Source of the DNA: an uncultured Dialister sp.
GTDB taxonomy: Bacteria; Bacillota; Negativicutes; Veillonellales; Dialisteraceae
DNA length: 12,882 nt
Assembly (NCBI RefSeq): GCF_900538805.1
Contig: NZ_UPZP01000068.1
Coordinates: forward strand, 1-12,882
Reading direction: 5' to 3'
The position numbers and the translations under genes were made by a program. Within the stretch, counting starts at the first letter, position 1. The number at the start of each line of letters is the position of its first letter. The notes below the pieces were generated by a model. That model made no database searches and had not been told where the DNA came from. It saw only the letters and a program-made list of their open reading frames with translations. Positions 6,969 through 12,603 of this stretch are shown here, in pieces.

Positions 6969-7193
6969 CAGAACAAGCAGTAAGTGTCCGGAGTGGTCTT
7001 AAATACCAGTCAGCAGGAAGGGAACACAGTGGCACATGCCGAACTGTTTGGCTCCTTCCCCAGGAAGGAGCTGGGCGGAGCCCTGAGGATAGGTTCGAAG
7101 TTAAGGAAGAACTGACTCCCCTATCCTCCGTCGCCTATCGGCGCCACCCCCTTCCTGTGGAAGGGGGCTATAACACTACGATACGTGCCGAAC

Positions 7194-7222
7194 TGTCATT
7201 TCGAGCGAAGTCGAGAAATCTC
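7194..7222 (+). repeat. GTCATTTCGAGCG-type dispersed hairpin element
   Basis: ATTTC and GAAAT flank the loop GAGCGAAGTCGA, and the element ends in ATCTC. It is the sister of the element at 3763-3790 with a compensated stem change. The GTCAT start, loop core and ATCTC end are shared. Confidence 0.6.
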
Positions 7223-7291
7223 CCAGCACCGTGTCCCCCCGCTCCAATGGCCTCAAAGCATAGAACGTAACGCAGGCTCCTTCCTCAGGTG

Positions 7292-7372
7292 GCAATCCTG
7301 CATAGGATTGCGAAGTCGGGCGAGGTAGGCGCCTAGCCTGCCCATCAAGGCGCTTTCCTTTTGTCGCCCGAC
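7292..7372 (-). repeat. Structured repeat module (copy 2, inverted)
   Basis: Read on the minus strand this is the module of 4281-4364: GTCGGGCGA, a middle part with GCGCC/GGCGC, TCGCCCGAC, then a hairpin AATCCT-ATGC-AGGATT. The terminal stem is GCAATCCT/AGGATTGC here against TGCACATCCT/AGGATGTGCA in copy 1. Immediately outside the first arm is ACCGGAATGG (7371-7380), which also occurs at 9036-9045. Confidence 0.8.
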
Positions 7373-7428
7373 CGGAATGGAGCTGGGCGGAGCCCTGAGG
7401 AACACCGAAACTCAAATCTCCTCCTTCC

Positions 7429-7536
7429 GTCTGACTGTCTGACCGTCTGACGTCTCCCGTCTCATTGTCTCTACCTCCTCAAATCTCAAACCTCAAACCT
7501 CTCCTTCCCATCTATCGTCTAACATCTATCGTCTAA
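7429..7536 (+). repeat. Heptamer-based low-complexity array upstream of the DUF1700 operon
   Basis: The stretch moves through GTCTGAC-like units (7430-7470, 7-8 base period), CCTCAAA/TCTCAAA/CCTCAAA (7477-7497, exact 7-base period) and a perfect 14-base duplication CATCTATCGTCTAA (7509-7522 and 7523-7536). Its reverse complement resembles the TTAGATA array at 8784-8846. It ends about 70 bases before the promoter of the DUF1700 gene. Confidence 0.75.
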
Positions 7537-7593
7537 TGTCCATCATCCCCCTCCCCCGTTTAACTTCCGTTAAAAAACTGTTTATCTATAGTT

Positions 7594-7636
7594 TACTACA
7601 CAGTACCTTGTACTACATAGTACCGTGTGATATATT
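7594..7636 (+). promoter_or_regulatory. Promoter overlapped by tandem palindromic operators
   Basis: Two 17-base direct repeats lie head to tail at 7594-7610 and 7611-7627, identical at 15 of 17 positions (TACTACAcAGTACCtTG type). GTACTA-CA-TAGTAC (7610-7623) is a perfect inverted repeat, and AGTAC-CTT-GTACT (7602-7614) is another. A -35-like TTGTAC (7608-7613), a 17-base spacer, TG plus one base, and TATATT (7631-7636) form an extended -10 promoter pointing at the gene at 7707. A repressor bound to the repeats would cover the -35 and spacer. DUF1700 genes often follow a PadR-type regulator gene, so PadR-like control is a reasonable inference. No regulator gene lies in the window. Confidence 0.7.
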
Positions 7637-7706
7637 ACATACAGAGGACGGAAGTCCTAAAGCACTTAACCATTTCATCACCATTTTATGTAAAGGAGTG
7701 ATTTCT

Positions 7707-8297
7707 ATGACGAAAAATGAATTTATGAAAGAACTTCGCACCTACCTGATTTATGAGCAGGCTGCCATTCGAAATGAAATCCTGGCGGATTATGAAACCT
7801 ACTTTGCCATGGCCGCTGCGTCGGGCCTCTCGGAAGAGGAAATCATTGCGGGGCTGGATACGCCTTCCCGCATTGCCTCCACCATTTACGGCAGGGATGT
7901 TTCCGGAAAGCCCCGCCGGATAGGTTTCCACTCCCTGCCTTCGGACCTGATTCACGGTGTAAGCCATGGCTTGGAAAAGGGACTCGAAAAGGTCCGTCCC
8001 CTGGGCGGCCCTCTCTTCTCCCTTCTCCGTCGGGGATCCGCCTTCTTCTTCCGCTGGTGCGGACTGTTATCGGCCATTCTCTTATTCCTGGCCGCCCTCT
8101 CCGGCGTAGGCCTCCTTGCCAGCGGCATCACCATCCTCCCCTCCATCCCGCCCCTTCCGGTGATGAGCCCCCTGAGCCTTATGCTCCTTGCGGTTTCGGG
8201 AATTTCCTTCTCCCTTTTCCTGGGCGCCTTCGGCCGCACCTTAAGTGATGCCATTCTTTCCGACAATCCTATTTCTTTCCTTAAAAAGGAGGACTGA
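7707..8297 (+). CDS. DUF1700/HAAS-type membrane protein
   Basis: The frame is open from 7536, but the first 57 codons overlap the repeat array, promoter and leader. The ATG at 7707 has an AAAGGAGTG site and is the real start, giving 196 residues. Residues 1-65 match the helical DUF1700/HAAS signature: NEFMKELRTYL, RNEILADYETYF, GLSEEEIIAGLDTPSRIASTI. A basic linker (about 66-110) follows, then hydrophobic segments at about 112-144 and 154-176 and a short KKED tail. In related loci such a protein is encoded with a PadR regulator and a DUF4097 envelope protein, and is thought to act in membrane-linked signalling. It is followed after 3 bases by a small exported-protein gene. The molecular role is unproven. 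Confidence 0.85.
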   Translation: MTKNEFMKELRTYLIYEQAAIRNEILADYETYFAMAAASGLSEEEIIAGLDTPSRIASTIYGRDVSGKPRRIGFHSLPSDLIHGVSHGLEKGLEKVRPLGGPLFSLLRRGSAFFFRWCGLLSAILLFLAALSGVGLLASGITILPSIPPLPVMSPLSLMLLAVSGISFSLFLGAFGRTLSDAILSDNPISFLKKED

Positions 8298-8300
8298 ATC

Positions 8301-8780
8301 ATGAATAAAATCGCCGTAACATTTCTTCTCGGCACCGCCAGTGCCATCCTCTTCTCCGCTTCCTTCCTCACCACCGATGCGGCGGGCTTCATGGACTGGG
8401 CCAAAGAGTCCGCTCCCGCTATCCATCAGGAAATGAAATCCTTCAAATCCAGCCTGCCCTTCCATTCCATAAAGGAAGATAAAGAAGGCAGCCATGACAG
8501 AAAGGACAAAGTAAAGAAAGAGCGGAAAGAAAAAGACCGCAGCCCCTATGACGAAAAAGACGGCCGCCAGCGCAAAGACCGCGGCCATGACGACGACAAC
8601 CGCTCCCATGACCGGATTCATTCCGAAGTCCACAGGCAGGATGAAAGAGACAGTCAGCGCTCCATGAAACAGGACTACCGGAAAGGAAATCCCTCCGCCC
8701 CCGCTGCACCGGCCCCCCTGGAAACCGCTCCCATGACTCCGGAAGAACTCCAGCCGCCGACTTCGCCGGACGCCGGTTGA
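8301..8780 (+). CDS. Exported or membrane-anchored, highly charged disordered protein
   Basis: I do not recognise a family. The ATG follows AAAAAGGAGG, and the stop of the DUF1700 gene is 3 bases before it. The 159-residue product starts with a hydrophobic segment (VTFLLGTASAILFSASFL, about residues 6-23), a signal peptide or anchor. Residues about 55-130 are dominated by Asp, Lys, Arg, His and Glu, with repeats of the type HDRKD, KDRG, HDDDN and SHDRIH. The tail (about 131-159) is Pro/Ala-rich. No cysteine is present. The middle should be disordered, and its Asp/His clusters could bind metal ions or anionic polymers, but that is speculation. It takes the place where a DUF4097 protein often follows DUF1700. 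Confidence 0.75.
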   Translation: MNKIAVTFLLGTASAILFSASFLTTDAAGFMDWAKESAPAIHQEMKSFKSSLPFHSIKEDKEGSHDRKDKVKKERKEKDRSPYDEKDGRQRKDRGHDDDNRSHDRIHSEVHRQDERDSQRSMKQDYRKGNPSAPAAPAPLETAPMTPEELQPPTSPDAG

Positions 8781-8783
8781 TTG

Positions 8784-8846
8784 TTAGATGTTAGATATTA
8801 GATATTAGATATTAGATATTAGACGTCAGAAGTCAGACAGCAGACA
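8784..8846 (+). repeat. Nine-unit heptamer array, consensus TTAGATA
   Basis: Units in order are TTAGATG, TTAGATA four times, TTAGACG, TCAGAAG, TCAGACA and GCAGACA, with a strict 7-base period. It starts 3 bases after the charged-protein stop codon. The related array at 7429-7536 is on the opposite strand, so the two bracket the two-gene operon as inverted arrays. Confidence 0.85.
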
Positions 8847-9235
8847 GGCAATAAGTTGCAGCGCTGTTAGACCACCGGACTTCCGCCCTATTCAGGGGGC
8901 AGAATAAACCGCTCTGTACTTCCCATTCGAGTCATGTGGCACAATGATCAGTACCCACCTTCCCACCAGCTCCGCCGGGTGAGAAGGTGGTGGCGAAGCC
9001 ACCAAAGGGGGAAAAGCCACCACAAGTGGCTAATCACCGGAATGGTATTCACTGGATACGAGAGCAAGGATAAGCAAAGAGCAAACTTCCCCCTCCGGGG
9101 GAAGTACCGCCGCAGGCGGGGATAGGGGTGCATTTCCATCGCGCCACAGGCGCGGTTTGCTTGTTCTCCCCGCCCGCAGGGCGGTTGTATGGTTTTATCA
9201 TAATGGCGCCCCTTCTTTTTGAAGGGCGCCCACCA
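8847..9235. repeat. Gene-free spacer C: inverted relative of spacer A
   Basis: No gene is supportable. Segment 8884-8943 is an inverted copy of about 4386-4447 (CAGAATAAA, the GCCCCCTGAATA complement, CACAATG). Segment about 8950-9045 is an inverted copy of about 4209-4268, including the GGTGGC-GAA-GCCACC and AGCCAC/GTGGCT hairpins. The 84-base module that separates these two segments in spacer A is absent here. Further hairpins are CTTCCCCC/GGGGGAAG (about 9088-9105) and the bulged GGCGCC-CTTC stem at 9205-9230. Confidence 0.75.
9205..9230 (+). repeat. Bulged GC hairpin upstream of the PAP2 gene
   Basis: GGCGCC, one bulged C, then CTTC pairs with GAAGGGCGCC around a TTTTT loop, making a 10-bp stem. 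It precedes the 9-base array. The loop rather than the 3' side carries the T-run, so it is not a classical terminator. Confidence 0.55.
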
Positions 9236-9305
9236 GAACCCTCTGAACCGTTTGAACCCTTTGCACCCTTTGAACCCTTTGAACCCTCACGCCCGAAAGG
9301 GCGTG
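9236..9305 (+). repeat. Six-unit 9-base array followed by GNRA-loop hairpin
   Basis: Units GAACCCTCT, GAACCGTTT, GAACCCTTT, GCACCCTTT, GAACCCTTT and GAACCCTCA fill 9236-9289 exactly. CACGCCC-GAAA-GGGCGTG (9288-9305) is a 7-bp stem with a GNRA tetraloop. The array is the inverted form of 3551-3658, and the hairpin matches 4616-4632, where the loop is AAA. It ends 28 bases before the PAP2 start codon, so it may lie in that gene's leader. Confidence 0.85.
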
Positions 9306-9333
9306 TCCCTCTCCCCTAAAAGGAAGTGACATT

Positions 9334-9882
9334 ATGGATACTTTTATGAATCTGCAGGCCGCTTTTCTTCTTTTCCTGCAGGAATATTTTCGCACACCCC
9401 TCCTCACCGCCATTCTTGAATTCATGACAAATCTGGGCAACGCAGGATTTATCTGGATTATTTCATCCCTGCTCCTCATGATTTTCAAAAAGACAAGAGC
9501 CGTTGGCGTCTGCGCTCTGGTGTCTCTTCTTCTTTCCCTGCTCTTCACCAACCTCATACTGAAGAACCTCTTTCAGGAGCCCCGTCCCTTTGTAACCTAT
9601 CCGGAAATCATCCCCCTCATCTCCCATATTTCCTCCGCATCCTTCGCCTTCCCCTCAGGCCACGCCTCCGCCTCCTTCGCGGCGGCCCTCCTGTTCTATA
9701 AATACCTGTCCCGCCCCCTGGGAATCGCCGCCCTCCTTGCGGCCTTCCTCATCGCCTTCTCCCGCCTCTATCTGGGCGTCCACTACCCCATGGACATCCT
9801 GGCCGGAGCCGCCGCCGGCGCCTTTGCCGCCTGCCTGGCGCCCCGTATAGTCAAGCGATTCTGGAAAAAAGCGGACCTATAA
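9334..9882 (+). CDS. PAP2-family membrane phosphatase (undecaprenyl-pyrophosphate phosphatase-like)
   Basis: This 182-residue polytopic membrane protein has all three phosphatase motifs of the PAP2/acid-phosphatase superfamily: KX6RP (Lys77 to Arg84-Pro85), PSGH (107-110) and SRX5H (Ser143-Arg144 to His150). His110 and His150 would be the proton donor and the phospho-accepting nucleophile. About five or six hydrophobic segments are visible, the usual number. BcrC-like members recycle undecaprenyl pyrophosphate outside the membrane for cell-wall synthesis, and others act on phosphatidic acid or PgpB substrates, so the lipid is not certain. The start has an AAAAGGAAG site. It appears to be transcribed alone, with the repeat array just upstream and a shared terminator just downstream. 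Confidence 0.92.
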   Translation: MDTFMNLQAAFLLFLQEYFRTPLLTAILEFMTNLGNAGFIWIISSLLLMIFKKTRAVGVCALVSLLLSLLFTNLILKNLFQEPRPFVTYPEIIPLISHISSASFAFPSGHASASFAAALLFYKYLSRPLGIAALLAAFLIAFSRLYLGVHYPMDILAGAAAGAFAACLAPRIVKRFWKKADL

Positions 9883-9929
9883 AAAAAAGACTGTGAAAAA
9901 ATGCTATCCATTTCTTCACAGTCTTTTTT
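9883..9929. terminator. Shared bidirectional terminator with CTGTGAA core (copy 2)
   Basis: AAAAAAGACTGTGAA (9883-9897) pairs exactly with TTCACAGTCTTTTTT (9915-9929). An inner AAATG/CATTT stem closes a CTATC loop after an A:C mismatch. It begins right after the PAP2 stop and overlaps the permease stop codon on the other strand, with T-runs in both directions. The core (CTGTGAA, AAATG, CATTTC, TTCACAG) equals that of the hairpin at 6731-6786. Confidence 0.92.
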
Positions 9930-10578
9930 AATGGTTCTTTTCCAGCACTCCCAGAATCCTTCCCGTCACCAAAGTCAGGATGAGATAAATGAGGGCGGTG
10001 GTGATGAAGGTCTCCCACACCCGGTAATACTGGGCGTTTGCCGCATTGGCCCAGTACATGAGCTCCGGCGTGGCAATGACCGAAGCCAGGGACGAATCCT
10101 TGATAAGACTCACAAAGGAATTTCCCAGCGCCGGAATCACCGAGCGGATGGCCTGCGGCAGGATGACATACCGCATGGACTGGAAATGGGAAAGTCCCAG
10201 GGCGCTGGCCGCCTCCATCTGTCCCGGGTCCGTAGCTATGATGCCGCCGCGGATGGTTTCCGCAATATAGGCACCTGCATTGATGGAAAGGGCAATAACC
10301 GCCGCCAGCACGCCGTCCGGTTTCCTCATAATCAGCGGAATCACGCCGAAATAGGTAATCAGTATCTGCAGAAGAAGCGGCGTCCCACGGATACTTTCGA
10401 TGAAGCACGCCGCCGGAATGGACAGGTATTTCTTAGAAGAAATACGGGCCAGCGCCAGGAAAAGACCGATGAAAAAGCCCGCTGCAATGGCAATCACCGA
10501 CAGCTTCACCGTCAGGAAGGCACCGGAAATAAAGAAAGGTGCATATTCCTCCAATATGGAAACTTTGAAATCAAACAT
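9928..10578 (-). CDS. Polar amino-acid ABC importer, permease subunit
   Basis: This is a HisM/GlnP-type inner-membrane permease of 216 residues. A GTG at 10587 overlaps the upstream gene's stop, but the ATG at 10576-10578 has a proper AGGGGTGA site and is preferred, leaving a 5-base gap. The family hallmarks are IESIRGTPLLLQILITYFG and the ATPase-contact EAA loop QMEAASALGLSHFQSMRYVI followed by LPQA, with about five hydrophobic segments. It works with the binding lipoprotein encoded just upstream. No ATP-binding subunit follows, because the transcript ends at the shared terminator, so the ATPase must be encoded elsewhere or the system shares one. The substrate is probably a polar amino acid and is not specified by the sequence. 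Confidence 0.93.
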   Translation of the reverse strand: MFDFKVSILEEYAPFFISGAFLTVKLSVIAIAAGFFIGLFLALARISSKKYLSIPAACFIESIRGTPLLLQILITYFGVIPLIMRKPDGVLAAVIALSINAGAYIAETIRGGIIATDPGQMEAASALGLSHFQSMRYVILPQAIRSVIPALGNSFVSLIKDSSLASVIATPELMYWANAANAQYYRVWETFITTALIYLILTLVTGRILGVLEKNH

Positions 10579-10583
10579 TTCTA

Positions 10584-11396
10584 TCACCCCTGCTTCAAAG
10601 AAGCCAGCATCTTCTCATCGGGCTTTGTATGGAACCATTTTTCATACAGCTTCCCATAGGTCCCGTCGCTCACCATGTCAGAAAGCGCCTTGTCCATCTT
10701 CCGCGAAAGCGCCTGTCCCTTATCCTTCGGATACAGAATGCCGAAATACTCCGGCGTAAACGCCTCGTCATCATACACTATCTTCAAATGCTGATCCGGA
10801 TACTGGGCCTGGATAGACTTCACCGACGTTTCATCCCCCACCAGCGCATCCACCTGACCGCCGATAAGCATCTGGATGGACATGGGCGTCTTCCGGATGG
10901 CCGGATTATTCTTCCCCATCAGCTTCTCCAACGCCTCCTGCCCGGTGGACCCGTTCTGCACTGCCACCGTCTTTCCGTCCATCAGGTCCTTCGCACTGGA
11001 AATACTCTCATCCTCCCGGATAAGAATCGCCTGACGGGACACGAAATAGGGCTTCGAGAATAAATACGTCGCCTTCCGGTCATCGGTGATGGTAATGCCC
11101 GAAATCGCCGCATCCGCCTGCCCCGTGCGGATCTGCTCAAAAATAGCCTCCCAGCCGGCATCCGTAATATCCGGCGTAAGCCCGGCCCGCTTCGCCGCCT
11201 CCGTCACCAAATCGATATCAAAACCGGTTATCTTCCCATCCTTCAAATACTCAAAAGGATTCCAGTTCGCATGAGTCACAATACGCACATGCCCCTCCGA
11301 AGCAGAAGCCGCCGCAGGCTCATCCTTCCCGCAGCCCCCTGCCAGCAGACACCCTGCCGCCAAAAGAACCGCCGCCGCTGCCATCCAACGTTTCAT
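10584..11396 (-). CDS. Amino-acid ABC importer, substrate-binding lipoprotein
   Basis: This 270-residue protein of the family-3 (SBP_bac_3) solute receptors sits outside the membrane. The N-terminus is a lipoprotein signal with two candidate cysteines, Cys16 (LLAAGC) and Cys22 (LLAGGC). Neither has a perfect lipobox, and Cys22 followed by Gly fits better. The mature domain shows FEYLKDGKITGFDIDLVTEAAK (quoted in part: GFDIDL, 58-63), then AAISGITITDDR (96-107) with Arg107 as the expected ligand-carboxylate contact, and a second lobe with KTVAVQNGSTGQEAL. The C-terminus ends in the family's YEKWF helix. A GAGG/AAGGA site precedes the start. Its stop is 5 bases before the permease start. The binding specificity cannot be read safely. 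Confidence 0.94.
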   Translation of the reverse strand: MKRWMAAAAVLLAAGCLLAGGCGKDEPAAASASEGHVRIVTHANWNPFEYLKDGKITGFDIDLVTEAAKRAGLTPDITDAGWEAIFEQIRTGQADAAISGITITDDRKATYLFSKPYFVSRQAILIREDESISSAKDLMDGKTVAVQNGSTGQEALEKLMGKNNPAIRKTPMSIQMLIGGQVDALVGDETSVKSIQAQYPDQHLKIVYDDEAFTPEYFGILYPKDKGQALSRKMDKALSDMVSDGTYGKLYEKWFHTKPDEKMLASLKQG

Positions 11397-11423
11397 TTTC
11401 CTCGTTCCTTCCTATCAATAAAA

Positions 11424-11450
11424 ACCACCTCATAACCTTCATCCGGTGGT
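11424..11450 (-). promoter_or_regulatory. Leader hairpin with trailing T-run before the binding-protein gene
   Basis: On the minus strand, ACCACC and GGTGGT form a 6-bp stem around a 15-base loop, followed by TTTTATT. It lies in the predicted leader between the promoter (11468-11496) and the start codon (11396). It could act as a weak attenuator, but the long loop and short stem make that uncertain. Confidence 0.3.
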
Positions 11451-11467
11451 CACCATTTTTCATACTC

Positions 11468-11496
11468 ATTATACTCCCCAAAAAGTTATAATACAA
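11468..11496 (-). promoter_or_regulatory. Sigma-70-type promoter of the amino-acid importer genes
   Basis: On the minus strand a consensus TATAAT (11473 to 11468) is preceded by exactly 17 bases and TTGTAT (11496 to 11491). The -35 is weak (TTG only), but the spacing and -10 are ideal. It would start transcription near 11461, giving a leader of about 65 bases to the start at 11396. Confidence 0.7.
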
Positions 11497-11553
11497 GTTG
11501 TTCGTTAAAATAATGTTTGTCAGATGAATGATAACTTGTCTGCTTTTGCAAAT

Positions 11554-11576
11554 AAAAAAAGGCGCCCAAAGGCACC
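11554..11576 (-). terminator. Intrinsic terminator of the antitoxin gene
   Basis: On the minus strand, GGTGCC-TTTG-GGCGCC (one G:T pair) is followed by seven Ts, beginning 7 bases after the stop codon at 11584. It separates the toxin-antitoxin transcript from the importer promoter. Confidence 0.85.
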
Positions 11577-11583
11577 CCTTCAC

Positions 11584-12579
11584 TTATTTCAACATTCTTC
11601 TTATGTACGTTTTCATTCCTTCGACCGTATCCACAGAAGAAAGCTCCGGTATCCCAAGAAAATATTGCTTTATAGATTCCTCCGGTATTTCCACCTTTGA
11701 ATATTCATCAGGCCCATACCCCTCCCTGGCTTTGCACCATGGATTTTCCTGATGTGTCAGATACTCCAATGTCTTTCCACTGTACATGCCAAAACTGTTG
11801 AGAATATTTGAAATCAGATTTCTAGCTTCCGGCGTCAAATTTACCGTCGAATTCAATAGCAGAGAAGACCTTTCATCATCAATCAGATTAAACGTGAAAT
11901 TTTTGAATACATCATACACGTCCCGATAAACAGGACCATGAATCCATGCTTCACATCGACTGGTAAACAGCGGCCTGCCGAAGACTGCATCATGGATTCC
12001 ATTGGTATAGTACAAAAGCTTCTGCAGCATTAAAGGCGTAATATCAGTTTCATTCTTAAAAATAAATGAAATAACATCCAGCAATTCTGCGGGCAGTCGA
12101 CTGAATAAGTCATCCAGTTCCGTAATAGCATGAACCGCTTTCTTATAGGCTGCTTCACCGACTGCCTCCTTGTTTGCCTCCAGCTTTTCACGCATAAAAA
12201 TTGAAGAACTCATTGCCTTAAGCATAATATCCGAATACTCTTTAGAAGGCACCTGTCCATCTAAATAGCGGGAAATCGTGATTTCCCCAAACCCCAGAGC
12301 TAAAGACAGCGTAGATTTCCCCATATGATAAAGCTTCATCAATTTCCTGATATCTGAAATACTGATAATTCCTTCCACTTTTCTATACTGGAAATCAATT
12401 TCCCGTGTATTCATGTCCAGAAGACCAGGTACAGAAACCTCATTCCCGCATTCCGGGCAAATGGCCTTCGTAATACAAAATGTATAAGTCTTGCCGCGGA
12501 TATGTTCCTCCACAGGCACTCTCTTCAGCATAAAAGGCCTTATATCATCACAGCTTTCGCAAAAACCAACCCTTCTCAT
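11584..12579 (-). CDS. Probable antitoxin: MqsA-type zinc finger, HTH and Panacea/SocA-like (DUF4065) fusion
   Basis: The product has 331 residues in three parts. Residues 1-50 carry two CxxC pairs (Cys7/Cys10 and Cys41/Cys44), a YgiT/MqsA-type zinc site. Residues about 70-125 are an HTH, with the YgiT-like LGFGEITISRYLDGQVPSKE forming the recognition region. Residues about 165-300 match the Panacea/DUF4065 domain of SocA/GepA: LQKLLYY (185-191), CEAWIHGPVYRDVYDVF (209-225) and NPWCKAREG (279-287). In known systems this domain neutralises a neighbouring toxin, and an HTH usually represses its own operon. A GGGAGG site sits 5-8 bases before the ATG. The gene follows the MqsR-like frame by 24 bases and ends at a terminator. 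Antitoxin function is inferred from architecture and context. Confidence 0.85.
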   Translation of the reverse strand: MRRVGFCESCDDIRPFMLKRVPVEEHIRGKTYTFCITKAICPECGNEVSVPGLLDMNTREIDFQYRKVEGIISISDIRKLMKLYHMGKSTLSLALGFGEITISRYLDGQVPSKEYSDIMLKAMSSSIFMREKLEANKEAVGEAAYKKAVHAITELDDLFSRLPAELLDVISFIFKNETDITPLMLQKLLYYTNGIHDAVFGRPLFTSRCEAWIHGPVYRDVYDVFKNFTFNLIDDERSSLLLNSTVNLTPEARNLISNILNSFGMYSGKTLEYLTHQENPWCKAREGYGPDEYSKVEIPEESIKQYFLGIPELSSVDTVEGMKTYIRRMLK

Positions 12580-12603
12580 TTCTTCCTCCCTATGGACCGT
12601 ACT

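Larger units (their letters stand above)
6787..7428. repeat. Gene-free spacer B: mosaic of repeat modules shared with spacer A
   Basis: No gene is supportable here. A stretch at 6813-6842 repeats 3744-3773 directly (TTACCTTCCCGCC then GTCATCC). Another at 7000-7021 repeats 3821-3842 directly (TAAATACC then GGAAGG). Segments at about 7054-7100 and 7120-7170 are inverted copies of about 4110-4165 and 4000-4050. Small GGGC-GGA-GCCC hairpins next to AGCT occur near 7075 and 7383. Short frames through this DNA have no binding sites or recognisable protein features. Confidence 0.75.

Noticed and set aside
7085..7100. GGTTCGAA, resembling a tRNA T-loop (also inverted near 4115)
   Set aside because: The flanks are not complementary, no acceptor, D or anticodon arms are present, and it belongs to a repeated spacer module.
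7429..7536. CRISPR-like regular array
   Set aside because: Periods are only 7 or 14 bases with no unique spacers and no cas genes; the same applies to 8784-8846.
7536..7706. N-terminal extension of 57 codons on the DUF1700 gene
   Set aside because: It runs through the heptamer array, operators and promoter, has no binding site, and the family begins at the ATG at 7707 with a strong AAAGGAG.
9128..9319. Open frame with Pro-Glu-Phe repeats
   Set aside because: The repeats are just the 9-base DNA array read in one frame; the frame has no binding site and covers two GC hairpins.
11320..11583. Leader peptide ahead of the amino-acid binding protein
   Set aside because: The short frame in the leader has no stop before it overlaps the start of the binding-protein gene and shows no run of a single amino acid, so attenuation by a leader peptide is not supported.
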